NCBI GenBank assembly: GCA_016871805.1
Contig: VHCG01000002.1
Coordinates: 62,001-126,000 of the forward strand
Direction: 5' to 3'
DNA: 64,000 nt
Origin: Verrucomicrobiota bacterium
Lineage (GTDB): Bacteria; Verrucomicrobiota; Verrucomicrobiia; Limisphaerales; UBA9464
Each line of letters starts with the position of its first letter. Position 1 is the stretch's first letter. The notes below the pieces were generated by a model that made no database searches, was not told the DNA's origin, and saw nothing but the letters and a program-made list of their open reading frames with translations. Position numbers and translations under genes: made by a program. Positions 1-9,129 of the stretch are shown here, piece by piece.

Positions 1-1
1 T

Positions 2-775
2 CTGTTCGGGGTGGCGAGCGGCCTCGACTCCATGGTGTTGGGTGAGACCGAGATCCTGGGGCAGCTCAAGCGTTCCTACGATGTCGCCAGTCGCCATGGC
101 GGCACGGCGCGGGTGCTCAACACCCTGTTCCAATCGGCCTTCCATGCCGCCAAGGAAATCCGGTCCACGACCGGCATCCAGCGTGGCAACACCAGCGTGG
201 CCTCCGTGGCCGTCGAGCTGGCGCAGTCGATGTGTCGTGGTCTTGAAGGGCGTGAGGTAATGGTCATTGGGGCGGGGGAAACCTCCGAGAAGACCGCGCG
301 CGCGTTGCTCGGCCGCGGTGCCCGGTCGGTGATCGTCAGCAACCGGTGCCAAGACCGCGCCCTGGCCCTGGCGGGTGAGCTGGGGGGGCGGGCCATCCGG
401 TTTGACGCGTGGGAGGAGGAGTTTGCCCGGCTCGACATCCTGATCAGCAGCACCCGGGCGCCCCACCACATCCTCGACCGCCCTCGACTCGAGCGGTTGC
501 TGGCCCATCGCGCCCGGCGTCCCCTCCTGCTCATCGACCTCGCCGTTCCGCGGGACATCGACCCCGCCGTTCGGGATCTCGAGGGCGTGTTCCTGGTGGA
601 CGTCGACGACCTGCAAGGAATCGCCCAGGGCCATCTGCAGGCCCGGGAGCAGGAGCGGAACCGCTGCCGAAGGATGGTCGAGGAACGGTCCATGGCCTGG
701 TTTGAGGGAATGCAGCGTCGTCTTGCCCGGATGGGGGGCATGGATCCTGTCCGACACGATGCCGCTCGGAGCTGA
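2..775 (+). CDS. hemA: Glutamyl-tRNA reductase, 5'-truncated by window edge
   Basis: Catalyses NADPH-dependent reduction of glutamyl-tRNA to glutamate-1-semialdehyde, the first step of C5 tetrapyrrole synthesis. The frame is already open at the first base and reads LFGVASGLDSMVLGETEILG, a family-typical segment, so the catalytic Cys domain lies upstream of the window. A nucleotide-binding motif VMVIGAGETSEKTA follows, then the DLAVPRDIDP segment. The protein stops soon after the start of the long spinal helix (MAWFEGMQRRLARM), so the usual C-terminal dimerisation domain of roughly 80-100 residues is absent. The frame runs into hemC with a 17-base overlap, implying translational coupling. Identity is secure; the short C-terminus may be a lineage trait. 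Confidence 0.93.
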   Translation: MFGVASGLDSMVLGETEILGQLKRSYDVASRHGGTARVLNTLFQSAFHAAKEIRSTTGIQRGNTSVASVAVELAQSMCRGLEGREVMVIGAGETSEKTARALLGRGARSVIVSNRCQDRALALAGELGGRAIRFDAWEEEFARLDILISSTRAPHHILDRPRLERLLAHRARRPLLLIDLAVPRDIDPAVRDLEGVFLVDVDDLQGIAQGHLQAREQERNRCRRMVEERSMAWFEGMQRRLARMGGMDPVRHDAARS

Positions 776-1835
776 CATTCCGGTCCGTCTGGCCACGCGC
801 GGTTCTGCATTGGCCCTGGCACAGGCCCGGGAGGTCGAACGGCTCCTCCAACAGGCCCATCCCGGACTCCGGGTCGATCGTGTCGTGGTCGAGACCTTCG
901 GGGACCAGCGCCCCGGGGCTCCGATCTGGGGTCCGGGGTCTTCCCAACCGCTGGGTGTGTTCACCAAGGAACTGGAGGAGGCACTGTTGGCGGATCAGGC
1001 CGACATCGCGGTGCACAGCCTCAAGGACCTCCCCACGACGCTGCCCGAGGGACTCGCGCTTGCCGGGGTGCTGCCGCGTCAGGATGTCCGGGAGGTCCTG
1101 TTGTACCGGAGCCTCGAGGGTGCGGAGGCTCCCGCTCCAGGAACCCAGGACTGGTCGCCGGGTGGACGACAGCCATGGTTTGGCGGCCCCCATCAGACCC
1201 TTTTGGACCTGCCCCCGCGCTCGATCGTGGCCACTTCGAGCAGCCGACGCCGGGCCTCGGTCGAGTCCCGACGATCGGACCTCCAATGCGCGCCGATCCG
1301 GGGCAACGTGGGGACCCGTCTGCGCAAGATCTGGGCGATGCTGGAGTTCGACGCGACGCTCCTGGCCGCGGCCGGATTGTTCCGGCTGGGCTGGGATCTG
1401 AGCCCAACGGGTCGGCTGCGGATCGATCCACGCCTGCCGGCGCCGGTGCGCGCTGCGCTGGAGCCGCCCCCGGAAGGAATCCAGGGGACCCTCCTCGATC
1501 CCTTGGAGATGCTGCCCGCACCGGGGCAGGGAGCGATTGGGCTGGAGATCCGTTCGGGCGACGATCGGTGCCGGTCCCTGTGCCGTGGCATTCACCACCG
1601 GAACACCGGCGTTGCCGTCGAGGCCGAGCGGTCCTTCCTGGCGGTATTGGGGGGAGGGTGTCAGCTGCCGGTCGGAGCCTGGGGTCGGGTCCAGGGGCAT
1701 CAGGTGGTCCTGACCGTGGAATGGTACCGGGATGGGCGGAGGTGGACGGCCGAGGATCGGCTGCCGGTCCACCAGGCTCCCCAACTAGGTGTCCGGCTGG
1801 GTGCCCGAGTGAAGGCGGAGCGGGTTGGTGGCTGA
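759..1835 (+). CDS. hemC: Porphobilinogen deaminase (hydroxymethylbilane synthase)
   Basis: Polymerises four porphobilinogens to hydroxymethylbilane. I start at the ATG reading MPLGADIPVRLATRGSALAL because the family fold begins at the RLATRGSALAL strand; an upstream in-frame start would add 19 unrelated residues. Family motifs include AVHSLKDLPT, TSSSRRRA and the C-terminal GGGCQLPVGAW, whose Cys (about residue 301) carries the dipyrromethane cofactor. At 358 residues it is about 45 longer than usual. The extra length sits in two insertions, one rich in Gly/Pro after VLLYRS (about residues 125-150) and one before the LPAPGQGA motif. It overlaps hemA by 17 bases and converges on the next gene. 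Confidence 0.94.
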   Translation: MPLGADIPVRLATRGSALALAQAREVERLLQQAHPGLRVDRVVVETFGDQRPGAPIWGPGSSQPLGVFTKELEEALLADQADIAVHSLKDLPTTLPEGLALAGVLPRQDVREVLLYRSLEGAEAPAPGTQDWSPGGRQPWFGGPHQTLLDLPPRSIVATSSSRRRASVESRRSDLQCAPIRGNVGTRLRKIWAMLEFDATLLAAAGLFRLGWDLSPTGRLRIDPRLPAPVRAALEPPPEGIQGTLLDPLEMLPAPGQGAIGLEIRSGDDRCRSLCRGIHHRNTGVAVEAERSFLAVLGGGCQLPVGAWGRVQGHQVVLTVEWYRDGRRWTAEDRLPVHQAPQLGVRLGARVKAERVGG

Positions 1836-1864
1836 CGGGCCCGCATCGCCCGTGGTTTCTGTCG

Positions 1865-3361
1865 CTACGCGAACAGGCTCTGGATCGGCTGCCCGACGCC
1901 GTCGCGGGTGACGTAGAACGGACGTTTCTCGATCTCGTAGGCCAGCCTGGGTGGGATGCCCATCGCCCGGTAGATCGAGGCGTGCAGGTCCTCGATAACA
2001 ACCCGGTCCTTCAGTGTCTTGCAGGGGCGCTCATCGGCGGTGACGCCATGAAGGTGTCCCTTCCGCATGCCACCGCCGAAGAGCAGGACGCATCCGGCGT
2101 CGGTGAAATGCCGGTGCATGCCGTAGTGGGCCGGTGACTCGATCCTGTCCGGTACCGGCACCTGGTTGGTGATGGGCCGGTCGGGCTTGCCCTCCTGCAT
2201 CATGTCCCGGCTGAACTCGCTGGCGAGGACGATCAGGGTGCGGTCCAGGAGTCCGCGTTCCTCCAGGTCCAGGACAAGCTGGGAAATCGCGCCGTCGATG
2301 GCACGCTTCATCTGGACGAGCTTCTCGTGGCCATTCTCGTGGGTGTCCCAGTTGAGGAACGGGATGTACTCGGTGGTGACCTCGATGTAGCGGGCTCCGA
2401 CCTCCGCGAGGCGTCGGGCCAGCAGGCAGCCGAGTCCGAAGCGTTGGATATTGGACTTCTCGTAGTTGCCGTCCCGCGTGAAGTCCCCGCCGAGGCGTCG
2501 GGAGAAGTCCCAGCCGCCGGGGGCGTACTTCGCAACGACCTCAGGCTTCTCGAGCGAGAGATCGAAGGCCTTGGCCGCGTGGGAGCCGAGCAGCCGGTGG
2601 GCGTTGTCGAGGGATCGGAGCAGGGACTCCTTCTGGTAGGTGCTGCCCAGCTGTCCGACCGGCGAGGCCTCCACGAGCTTGCGATAGAACCGGTCGCGGT
2701 TCTCGAACCGGGATGGACTCATGCCTCCGGGAGGAGTGACGACGTCCTTGGCGGCATCCGGGAAGGGCACGTTGAAGGGGCCAAATTCGCTGCCGAGGAA
2801 CCCTGCCGAGGTGAAGGCCTTCAGTTCCTCGCCCTCGCCGACGTCAAGTCGTTGTCCGATGTTGATGAACGCGGGAACGGCAGGGTCCTTGGGTCCGAGC
2901 GTGCGGGCGATGACGGACCCGATGTGCGGGCATGCCACCGTCTGGGGCGGGGCATATCCGGTGTGCCAGTGGAACTGGTGCCGGGAGTGCAGGATGAAGC
3001 CCAGATCTCCGGCGGTGTAGCTCCGGATGAGGGTTCCCCGATCCATGACCTTCGCCGTCCTCTCCAGTCCCTCGCTGAACCGGATGCCGTCCACCGCGGT
3101 GGGGATCGACGGGAAGGTCGACAGCACGCGGTTGGGATCGAGGCCCTTCTCGAAGGGGGTGTAGCGTTTCGGATCGAAGGTCTCGGTCGCGGCCATGCCG
3201 CCGCCCATCCAGAGGACGATGACGGTGTCGGCAGTGGCAGGCAGCCGCCCGGGAGCGGATTCCCCCAGCACGGCCCGCGGGTATCCCGCAGCGAGGGCTC
3301 CGAGGGTCGAGGCGCCCAGGGTCTGGACGAACTGGCGTCGGGTGAAGTCGGTGGTTCGCAT
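1865..3361 (-). CDS. DUF1501 secreted protein, Tat-type signal
   Basis: Member of the DUF1501 family (alkaline-phosphatase-like fold), abundant in Planctomycetes and Verrucomicrobia and of unknown function. The start MRTTDFTRRQFVQTLGAS gives a twin-arginine-like export signal, so it is probably periplasmic. Family landmarks are VIVLWMGGGMAATETFDPK near residue 45, LNWDTHENGH, and LASEFSRDM toward the C-terminus. The 498-residue length is typical. It lies 23 bases downstream of the PSCyt1/DUF1549 gene on the same strand, the standard two-gene arrangement in these phyla, and the two products are presumably used together. The frame is open far upstream of this start, but that extension overlaps the neighbour and is not protein-like. 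Confidence 0.9.
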   Translation of the reverse strand: MRTTDFTRRQFVQTLGASTLGALAAGYPRAVLGESAPGRLPATADTVIVLWMGGGMAATETFDPKRYTPFEKGLDPNRVLSTFPSIPTAVDGIRFSEGLERTAKVMDRGTLIRSYTAGDLGFILHSRHQFHWHTGYAPPQTVACPHIGSVIARTLGPKDPAVPAFINIGQRLDVGEGEELKAFTSAGFLGSEFGPFNVPFPDAAKDVVTPPGGMSPSRFENRDRFYRKLVEASPVGQLGSTYQKESLLRSLDNAHRLLGSHAAKAFDLSLEKPEVVAKYAPGGWDFSRRLGGDFTRDGNYEKSNIQRFGLGCLLARRLAEVGARYIEVTTEYIPFLNWDTHENGHEKLVQMKRAIDGAISQLVLDLEERGLLDRTLIVLASEFSRDMMQEGKPDRPITNQVPVPDRIESPAHYGMHRHFTDAGCVLLFGGGMRKGHLHGVTADERPCKTLKDRVVIEDLHASIYRAMGIPPRLAYEIEKRPFYVTRDGVGQPIQSLFA

Positions 3362-3384
3362 GGCGGATGGGCGTTCTCCGGGAA

Positions 3385-5853
3385 TCAATACATGAATTGG
3401 AACTCCGGCAACAGGGTGACGCTCCACAGGAGGTCCTCGACGCCCTCGCGACTGGGCTTCCTGCCCACGAGCGAGACGGCGAGCTCGAGCTCCTTCCTCG
3501 ATGGGGGACGGGACAGCGCCTGAATGAACACCCACCGGGCCAGCTCCGTGCCGTTGGGATGCTTCAGGACCAGCTGATCCGACCCCTTCTGGAGCAGCTG
3601 CGACAGGGTGTTGCCGTTGGTGAGTTCGAGGGCCTGGATGGTCGTCGGGGTCGAGGCGCGGACGGTGGTGACCTGTTCCCGGTTGGGTCGTCCCAGCGCA
3701 AGGCTGAGTGGGTCGGCTGCCGTGAGCGAGGCGCGGACCTGTTCGGGTCTGTGGGTCCGGGCGACCGCCTGGGCCACCCTGGGGCCGATGGACCAGGGTG
3801 CGAGGTCGGTTCCGCCCAGCACCTGTGCCTTGGACCAGGTCCTGGCCGGGAGAGATTCCGTCCAAGGAGCCACTGGGCCGATGGACACGGTCCAGGAGGC
3901 GTCGGAGGCGAAATCAAGGATGGCACCGGGTTTGGATCTGGAGCCACGGACCTTGCCATAGGCCAGGAGTCCCGCCGGATTTGATCCATCGCCGACGTTG
4001 ACAGCCTCGATGCCGATGACGTTGGTGCCGGTCTTCAGGAGCGGACGCAGGTCGAGGACACTGGGTTGGCTCCAATCTCCCGATTCCGTGCCCTTGGCCT
4101 GGGTTCCATTCACGAACACCCTGGCGGAGTTGTCGGCAAAGACCCAGAGTGTGGCTTCCTTGGGCGGGGCATCGAGCACGAGGGTCCTGCGGAACCAGTT
4201 GGTTCCCGGCGGGACCCCGGTGGCTCCATGGGGATGCCCCCAGATCCAGAGGGGATCCACCTCGAGTGCCCTGGCGCCATCCGACGTCGCCAACAGGGCC
4301 TCGAGGCCCCCCTCGGGCCGGTCCTGCCAGACCCCGGTGATCGATCCGATGGCGTCCCGGAACTGTTCGGCGCTGAGCCGTCGGATGCCGGGTCCCTGGA
4401 AGACGAAACCCTCCTCGGGCTTCTCCGGAAGACTGACCGCCGGCAGCTGGTAGGCCTTCGAGGTCAGGATCAGTTCCAGGGTCCGCTTGATGTTCCAGCC
4501 ATGGGCGACGAGATCCTCGGCCAGGGCGTCGAGCAGGTCCGGATCCCAGGCCGGGTTCTGCATGACGTCGAGGGGTTCCACGAGTCCGCGACCCATGAGA
4601 CGGGCCCAGAGTCGGTTGACGATCGTTCGGGAAAGCCGGCCGTTCTGTGGACTGGTGATGATCTCGGCCAGGCGCTTGAGCCGCTCGGGTCGAGGGGCGC
4701 TGGCGTCGATCTCACCCAGTTCGGGAAAGAGGAACTTCAAGGGGGCGTACTTCCCGGTGGGTTTGTCGCACTGGACCATCTGGAGGCGGTCGTTGGCGTA
4801 GATCCCGGCCAGTCCGTAGGCATCGCTGAGCTGCCAGTCGTCGATGAACGAGTCGTGGCACGACGCGCACTTGAGGTTCACACCCATCAGCACCTGGCCG
4901 ATGTTCTGGGCCGCCTGCATGGCCGGGGTCATCGAGGCATTGACCTCACCGCGCCAGACGATGCCCTTGGTGAAGCCCTCGCTGGCGTCGCTCGGATCCA
5001 CGAGCTCCCGGACGAACCGGTCGTAGGGCTTGTTGTCGCGCAGCGCGGCGTAGAGCCAGGTGCTGATCGGCTTGCGCCCACCGTCGATGTATCCCGTGCC
5101 CCGGTAGTCGTTCCGAAGGAGGTCGTTCCAGAACGTCAGCCAGTGCTGGGCATACTGGGCGTCGTTGGCGAGGAGGCGACGCACGAGGCGTGTCCGCTTG
5201 TCCCTCGAACGGTCCCTCACGAAGGCATCGAGCTCGGCCGGGGTCGGCAGAAGGCCGAGGGTGTCGAGATGGACCCGGCGTGCGAACTGGCGGTCATCGA
5301 CGGGGGCGGGTGCCTTCTGTCGGGTCGAATCGAAGTAGCGATCGACGAGCGGGTCGATGGGATTGGCCTGCCCGGGGCCCGGGATCTCCGGTCGGCGGGG
5401 CGCAAGGTTGCGGGCCGGCGGCTTGGCGAACGAGACGGTGTCGGGCCACGGGAGATCCTGGTCGATCCAGGCCCGCAGCAGGCCAACGGCCTCGGGGGTC
5501 AGTCGGGTGCCCTTCTGGGGCATGACGTCCTCGGGATCGGTCCCGGCGACGAGGTGGACGAGGCGGCTCTGTGCGCTGTTGCCGGGGACGATGGAGGGCC
5601 CGGAGTCCCCAGGCCGCAGGGCGTCCGCCCGGGTGTCGATCCGCCATCCACCCTTCGCCTTGCCCCGGGCGTGGCATTTGATGCAGCTGGACTCGAGGAT
5701 CGGCTGGATGTCGCGGCTGAAGTCGATCCTGTGTTCCGACGTCGGAGGGAGCTTTGCGATGGAATCCGTGGAGGGCGGTGTGGCAGCGACCAGCCAGGGG
5801 AAAAGGGCCCAGCCCAGGCAGGAAAGCAGGAGACCGGATCTCTTAGGGACCAT
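3385..5853 (-). CDS. Planctomycete-type cytochrome C (PSCyt1) / DUF1549 / DUF1553 protein
   Basis: Large secreted protein (822 residues) with an N-terminal signal (MVPKRSGLLLSCLGWALFPW). A PSCyt1 haem-binding segment contains CIKCH near residue 60, followed by LRAWIDQDLPWPD. Then come DUF1549 (RRVHLDTLGLLPTPAELDAF), a second CxxCH in CASCHDSFIDDWQ, and DUF1553 (LSRTIVNRLWARLMGRGLVE). Inside the DUF1553 half is a jelly-roll-like insertion (WVFADNSARVFVNGTQAKGT to GTNVIGIEAVNVGDGSNPAG, separated by intervening residues). The C-terminus FQFMY is the usual ending. It precedes the DUF1501 gene in an operon. The biochemical role of this pair is not established; a function in extracellular polymer or redox metabolism is commonly assumed. 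The chosen ATG is the one preceding the signal peptide. Confidence 0.9.
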   Translation of the reverse strand: MVPKRSGLLLSCLGWALFPWLVAATPPSTDSIAKLPPTSEHRIDFSRDIQPILESSCIKCHARGKAKGGWRIDTRADALRPGDSGPSIVPGNSAQSRLVHLVAGTDPEDVMPQKGTRLTPEAVGLLRAWIDQDLPWPDTVSFAKPPARNLAPRRPEIPGPGQANPIDPLVDRYFDSTRQKAPAPVDDRQFARRVHLDTLGLLPTPAELDAFVRDRSRDKRTRLVRRLLANDAQYAQHWLTFWNDLLRNDYRGTGYIDGGRKPISTWLYAALRDNKPYDRFVRELVDPSDASEGFTKGIVWRGEVNASMTPAMQAAQNIGQVLMGVNLKCASCHDSFIDDWQLSDAYGLAGIYANDRLQMVQCDKPTGKYAPLKFLFPELGEIDASAPRPERLKRLAEIITSPQNGRLSRTIVNRLWARLMGRGLVEPLDVMQNPAWDPDLLDALAEDLVAHGWNIKRTLELILTSKAYQLPAVSLPEKPEEGFVFQGPGIRRLSAEQFRDAIGSITGVWQDRPEGGLEALLATSDGARALEVDPLWIWGHPHGATGVPPGTNWFRRTLVLDAPPKEATLWVFADNSARVFVNGTQAKGTESGDWSQPSVLDLRPLLKTGTNVIGIEAVNVGDGSNPAGLLAYGKVRGSRSKPGAILDFASDASWTVSIGPVAPWTESLPARTWSKAQVLGGTDLAPWSIGPRVAQAVARTHRPEQVRASLTAADPLSLALGRPNREQVTTVRASTPTTIQALELTNGNTLSQLLQKGSDQLVLKHPNGTELARWVFIQALSRPPSRKELELAVSLVGRKPSREGVEDLLWSVTLLPEFQFMY

Positions 5854-6055
5854 GTCCTGAGCATACGGATGGACCCGGACCCGGGGCCAGTGATTCCGCA
5901 AGATCCCTGCGTCGGACCGCGGAAACCGAAACCCGAAAGAGGTTCCACTCGATCCTCCGCGGTATCCGGGGACGATCCTTGCGGTGCGTCAATGGGGATG
6001 CCGGGTGCGGGTCTGCGGTTGACGCCACTGATTCGTGGGGCACGGGTTGATTCAA

Positions 6056-6919
6056 ATGGATGAGCAACGATTGGACGGATCCCGGGTTTGGTTCATCACC
6101 GGAGCCTCGGGCGGGTTGGGACGAAGCCTTGTCGAGAGGGTTCTGAAGGAAGGGGAGCGGGTTGTTGCCACCACGCGTCGTCCCGCGGATATCGCGGATC
6201 TCGGGGCGCGTTTTCATGGGCGCCTCCGGGTTGTCGAGCTCGACATCACCCAGCCTGATCGGATCCGCGCGGTTCTCGACGAGTCCGTTGCGGAGTGGGG
6301 AAGACTGGATGTCGTGGTCAGCAACGCTGGCTGCGCGCTGCTCGGCGGGCTGGAGGAGTGCTCACGGGAGCAGATCCAAAGGAACATCGCGGTCAATCTG
6401 ATGGGCCCCATCGATCTGATCCTGGCCGCGTTACCGACTTTCAGGGCCCAACGGTCGGGGCATCTGATCCTCGTGGGTGCCGCCGCGACCATCTCCAACT
6501 ATCCCGGGTTCTCCGTGTATGGAGGCTCCAAAGCGGCGATCGAATTCGTGGCGGAGTCCATCAGGGCCGAGGTTTCGGCCTTCGGCGTGCGGGTGTCCGT
6601 GGTCCAGCCGGGTCCCATCCGCACCCCCTTCATCAAAACATCCATTGAAGCCGCGGCGTCGACGATTCCGGACTACGAGTCGACGTCCGGTCGCTTCCGG
6701 ACCCTTCTCGGTCGGATGGACGGGCGTCAGCCGGGTGATCCGGCCCGGGTGGCGGACGCAATCCTCGCGTTGTCACGGGCGGACAATCCGCCGTTCCGAC
6801 TCGTGCTCGGTCGATATGCCCTCGAGAAGGCCCGGAAGGCTCTTGTCGCGCGGGCGGGTGAGCTCGATGCGTGGGAGGCCACTTCCCTGTCGGTGGATTT
6901 TGTCCGCCAGGCTGGCTGA
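6056..6919 (+). CDS. Short-chain dehydrogenase/reductase
   Basis: Classical SDR of 287 residues. The cofactor motif TGASGGLGRS lies at about residues 13-22, NAG occurs in VVVSNAGCA, and the catalytic YxxxK is YGGSK. At the position normally held by the catalytic Ser (13 residues before Tyr) I read Ala, in the stretch GAAATISNYPG. The nearest hydroxyl residues are a Thr and a Ser three and five residues further on. The substrate is unknown. I prefer the ATG over a GTG seven codons earlier because the Rossmann strand begins soon after it. It stands alone, divergent from the DUF1549 operon. Confidence 0.85.
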   Translation: MDEQRLDGSRVWFITGASGGLGRSLVERVLKEGERVVATTRRPADIADLGARFHGRLRVVELDITQPDRIRAVLDESVAEWGRLDVVVSNAGCALLGGLEECSREQIQRNIAVNLMGPIDLILAALPTFRAQRSGHLILVGAAATISNYPGFSVYGGSKAAIEFVAESIRAEVSAFGVRVSVVQPGPIRTPFIKTSIEAAASTIPDYESTSGRFRTLLGRMDGRQPGDPARVADAILALSRADNPPFRLVLGRYALEKARKALVARAGELDAWEATSLSVDFVRQAG

Positions 6920-7329
6920 GCGGATTCAGACGGTCCCTCGATCGTGGGAGGTCGAGCGTGGGGCGGCATCGGACTGCCGGCGCCATGGATGCCTCGGCTG
7001 GCGGAGTGCAAGGCTCCGCCGGAACTCCTGGAACGGTGATTTCTGGGAGGCGGTCGCCAACCGTATTTCCCGTTGTGGGAAGAACGGGGTCCTGGTCCGG
7101 TCGGCGCCCCGAAGCGAGTAGTCCCACGACTCGCATTCGTCCTTGGGTGAAGGATTCCTTCGGGAGCTGGCGATCCCCAGGAAGCCGGAAGGGATGTGGA
7201 TGACGAGCTTTGCGTGGTAGGGACCCATCGGGGACCTTTGCACCCACGGAGACTAGCCATGGGCCCCAGACCCTTCAATTCCGCCGTGATGGGTCCGCCG
7301 GGCGGCAGGAGCGCCGCCCTGGACGGGCC
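6920..7329. other. Intergenic region with no recognisable gene
   Basis: About 410 bases between the SDR and the TPR gene. Several short open frames exist on both strands but none has a family motif, a convincing start or a typical composition. I found no tRNA, strong terminator or repeat matching other parts of the window. Confidence 0.5.
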
Positions 7330-9066
7330 TCAGAGTGTGGGCAGGTAGGGACGGATCAGGTCGAGCTCCACGGACCGGACTGATTTCCTGTCGATGCGGG
7401 AGGCCAGGGTCCGGGCGGCCTCTCGGTGGTGATTGGCCCCGAGCGCGGCGACGTAGACCACCTGCCAGCGGGGTTGGAGATCCTCCCACCTAGAGAACGA
7501 GGATTCGATCTCGGCGAGGGCCTCCGAGTGCCTGTCCTCCTTGAGAAGCGCGAGGGCGGTCAGGAAGCGTGCATTGGAATCGCTGGGTTGGATGCTGGCG
7601 ATCCTGTTTGCGATGGATTTGGCGTCGGCCGAGCGGTTGTCGACAAACAGCTCCGCCCAGGCGCGTTCCGCCGCGACCGAATCGTCCCCGGGCAGTTGTC
7701 GGTTGAGTTCACGCAGCACATCGCGCAGCAGGAAGGCATCATCGAGTCCCCGCAGGACCCTGAGGCTCTCCACGGCAGCCCAGATTCCGTGTCCGGGAAT
7801 CTTGAAGAGGCGTTGGTAGGCCTTCACGGCAACAACCGGGAAACCGGTCGCCTCGGCGGTCCGAGCAATCAAGACCACCCGGTCCACCGTCACATTCGAT
7901 TGCTGGAGCGCATTCTGGAACTCCACCTCGGCGGTCTTGCGGTCGTCTCGCGACAGCGATCGTTGGCCCCTCAGCAGATGAGCGACGGAGGCCTCAAGGG
8001 CCGAGTTCTTGTTGTCGAGGATCTTCATCAGATCCTCCCACTGCCCCGACTGGGCAAGTGCGAAGGCCCGCACGGAGGAGAGGGAGGAGTTGGTTGCGGC
8101 CATCTCCTCGGGGATCACTCGAAGCGCTGCGCGTGCCTGGGAATGCTGGAGACACCACTGCCCCAGCAGGGAAAGCATCTCGGGAGTCGAATTCGTGGCG
8201 GAGATCTGAGCCGTCGTCCGGGCCACGGTCTCGGCGGTGACCGCCGGGTTCAGCTTGATCCTAAGGTTCTCGGCCTGGATCAGGTCCGTGGCCTGGGGAT
8301 TGGTTCTCGAGCGGAAATCCCGGATCAGAAGATGGGTCTCGCCCTCGGACAGCTCTGCGCTCTCGGCGAGGGCGTCGACCGCCTGGTGGCAGTATTCCTC
8401 TCCGGCGAGGGCGATTCCCCAGAGAAGGCGCTCCCCGGATCTGCGGATCGTCGGCTCGGTGCTTCGAACGAGGAGGGAGCCGAGGAGAAGCTGGCTCCTG
8501 CGGTTGCTGGGTTCGAGGGAGACCGCGTATTCGGCGGTCTGGGCGGAACGCTTGTAGTCGCCGGCGATCTGCTGCTGGAGGGCCAGCAGCTGCACCAGCT
8601 CGACGTCCTTGGAGTTTCCCTTGAGCAGGGTCTCCAGCTCACGGCCGGCCAGGTCGGATCGGCGGAGGGCGAGCGCGAGTTCAATGTAGGCCTTGCGGTC
8701 GGACATGGAGGAGGCTCCCGAACCCATCAGCCTCTCGAAAAGGCCAAGACCCGCGGGATTGCCGAAGTCCTTGTACAGGCGGGCGGCGGTCCTCAGCACC
8801 TCGGGATCCTCGGGAGCAAAACGGAGTGCGGCATCGATCTTCGAGAACGCGCCTCGGACGTCTCCCGACGGAATCAATGCCCGGGCCTCCTCGGCGTATG
8901 AGATGCCACGAAGCACCCTGGCCCTGGGGAGTCCGAATTTCCACGCCCCCAGGCCTAGGGCGATCAGGAGTGATGTCCCCCAGAACAGGAGACGGCCCCA
9001 GGAGCCCTGCGACGGCTGTGTGGGCTTGGTTGTTGTGATTCCGGGACGGTTTTCAGGGGGGAGCAT
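7330..9066 (-). CDS. Membrane-anchored TPR-like protein, exosortase-linked
   Basis: 578 residues: a short cytoplasmic N-terminus, one membrane segment (LLFWGTSLLIALGLGAWKFG, about residues 27-46), then a long helical region with tetratricopeptide-like repeats (ALRFAPEDPEVLRTAARLYK, AVSLEPSNRRSQLLLGSLLV, ASIQPSDSNARFLTALALL). It starts 63 bases after the end of the exosortase gene on the same strand, so the two are probably cotranscribed. TPR proteins commonly accompany exosortases and exopolysaccharide export loci, where they act as scaffolds; a scaffold role here is inference. No enzymatic motif is visible. Confidence 0.8.
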   Translation of the reverse strand: MLPPENRPGITTTKPTQPSQGSWGRLLFWGTSLLIALGLGAWKFGLPRARVLRGISYAEEARALIPSGDVRGAFSKIDAALRFAPEDPEVLRTAARLYKDFGNPAGLGLFERLMGSGASSMSDRKAYIELALALRRSDLAGRELETLLKGNSKDVELVQLLALQQQIAGDYKRSAQTAEYAVSLEPSNRRSQLLLGSLLVRSTEPTIRRSGERLLWGIALAGEEYCHQAVDALAESAELSEGETHLLIRDFRSRTNPQATDLIQAENLRIKLNPAVTAETVARTTAQISATNSTPEMLSLLGQWCLQHSQARAALRVIPEEMAATNSSLSSVRAFALAQSGQWEDLMKILDNKNSALEASVAHLLRGQRSLSRDDRKTAEVEFQNALQQSNVTVDRVVLIARTAEATGFPVVAVKAYQRLFKIPGHGIWAAVESLRVLRGLDDAFLLRDVLRELNRQLPGDDSVAAERAWAELFVDNRSADAKSIANRIASIQPSDSNARFLTALALLKEDRHSEALAEIESSFSRWEDLQPRWQVVYVAALGANHHREAARTLASRIDRKSVRSVELDLIRPYLPTL

Positions 9067-9129
9067 GATGCGAGCAGTTTCGAGACAGTTCGGCCAAGGA
9101 AGCGCGTGGCGTTGGCGTGCCAGGATCGT

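Noticed and set aside
4066-6063. Plus-strand frame of 665 codons
   Set aside because: It mirrors the DUF1549/DUF1553 gene on the opposite strand and has no motif; this is a common artefact in GC-rich DNA.
6920-7329. Small genes in the gap after the SDR
   Set aside because: Several open frames on both strands, none with a plausible start context, recognisable family or amino-acid composition.
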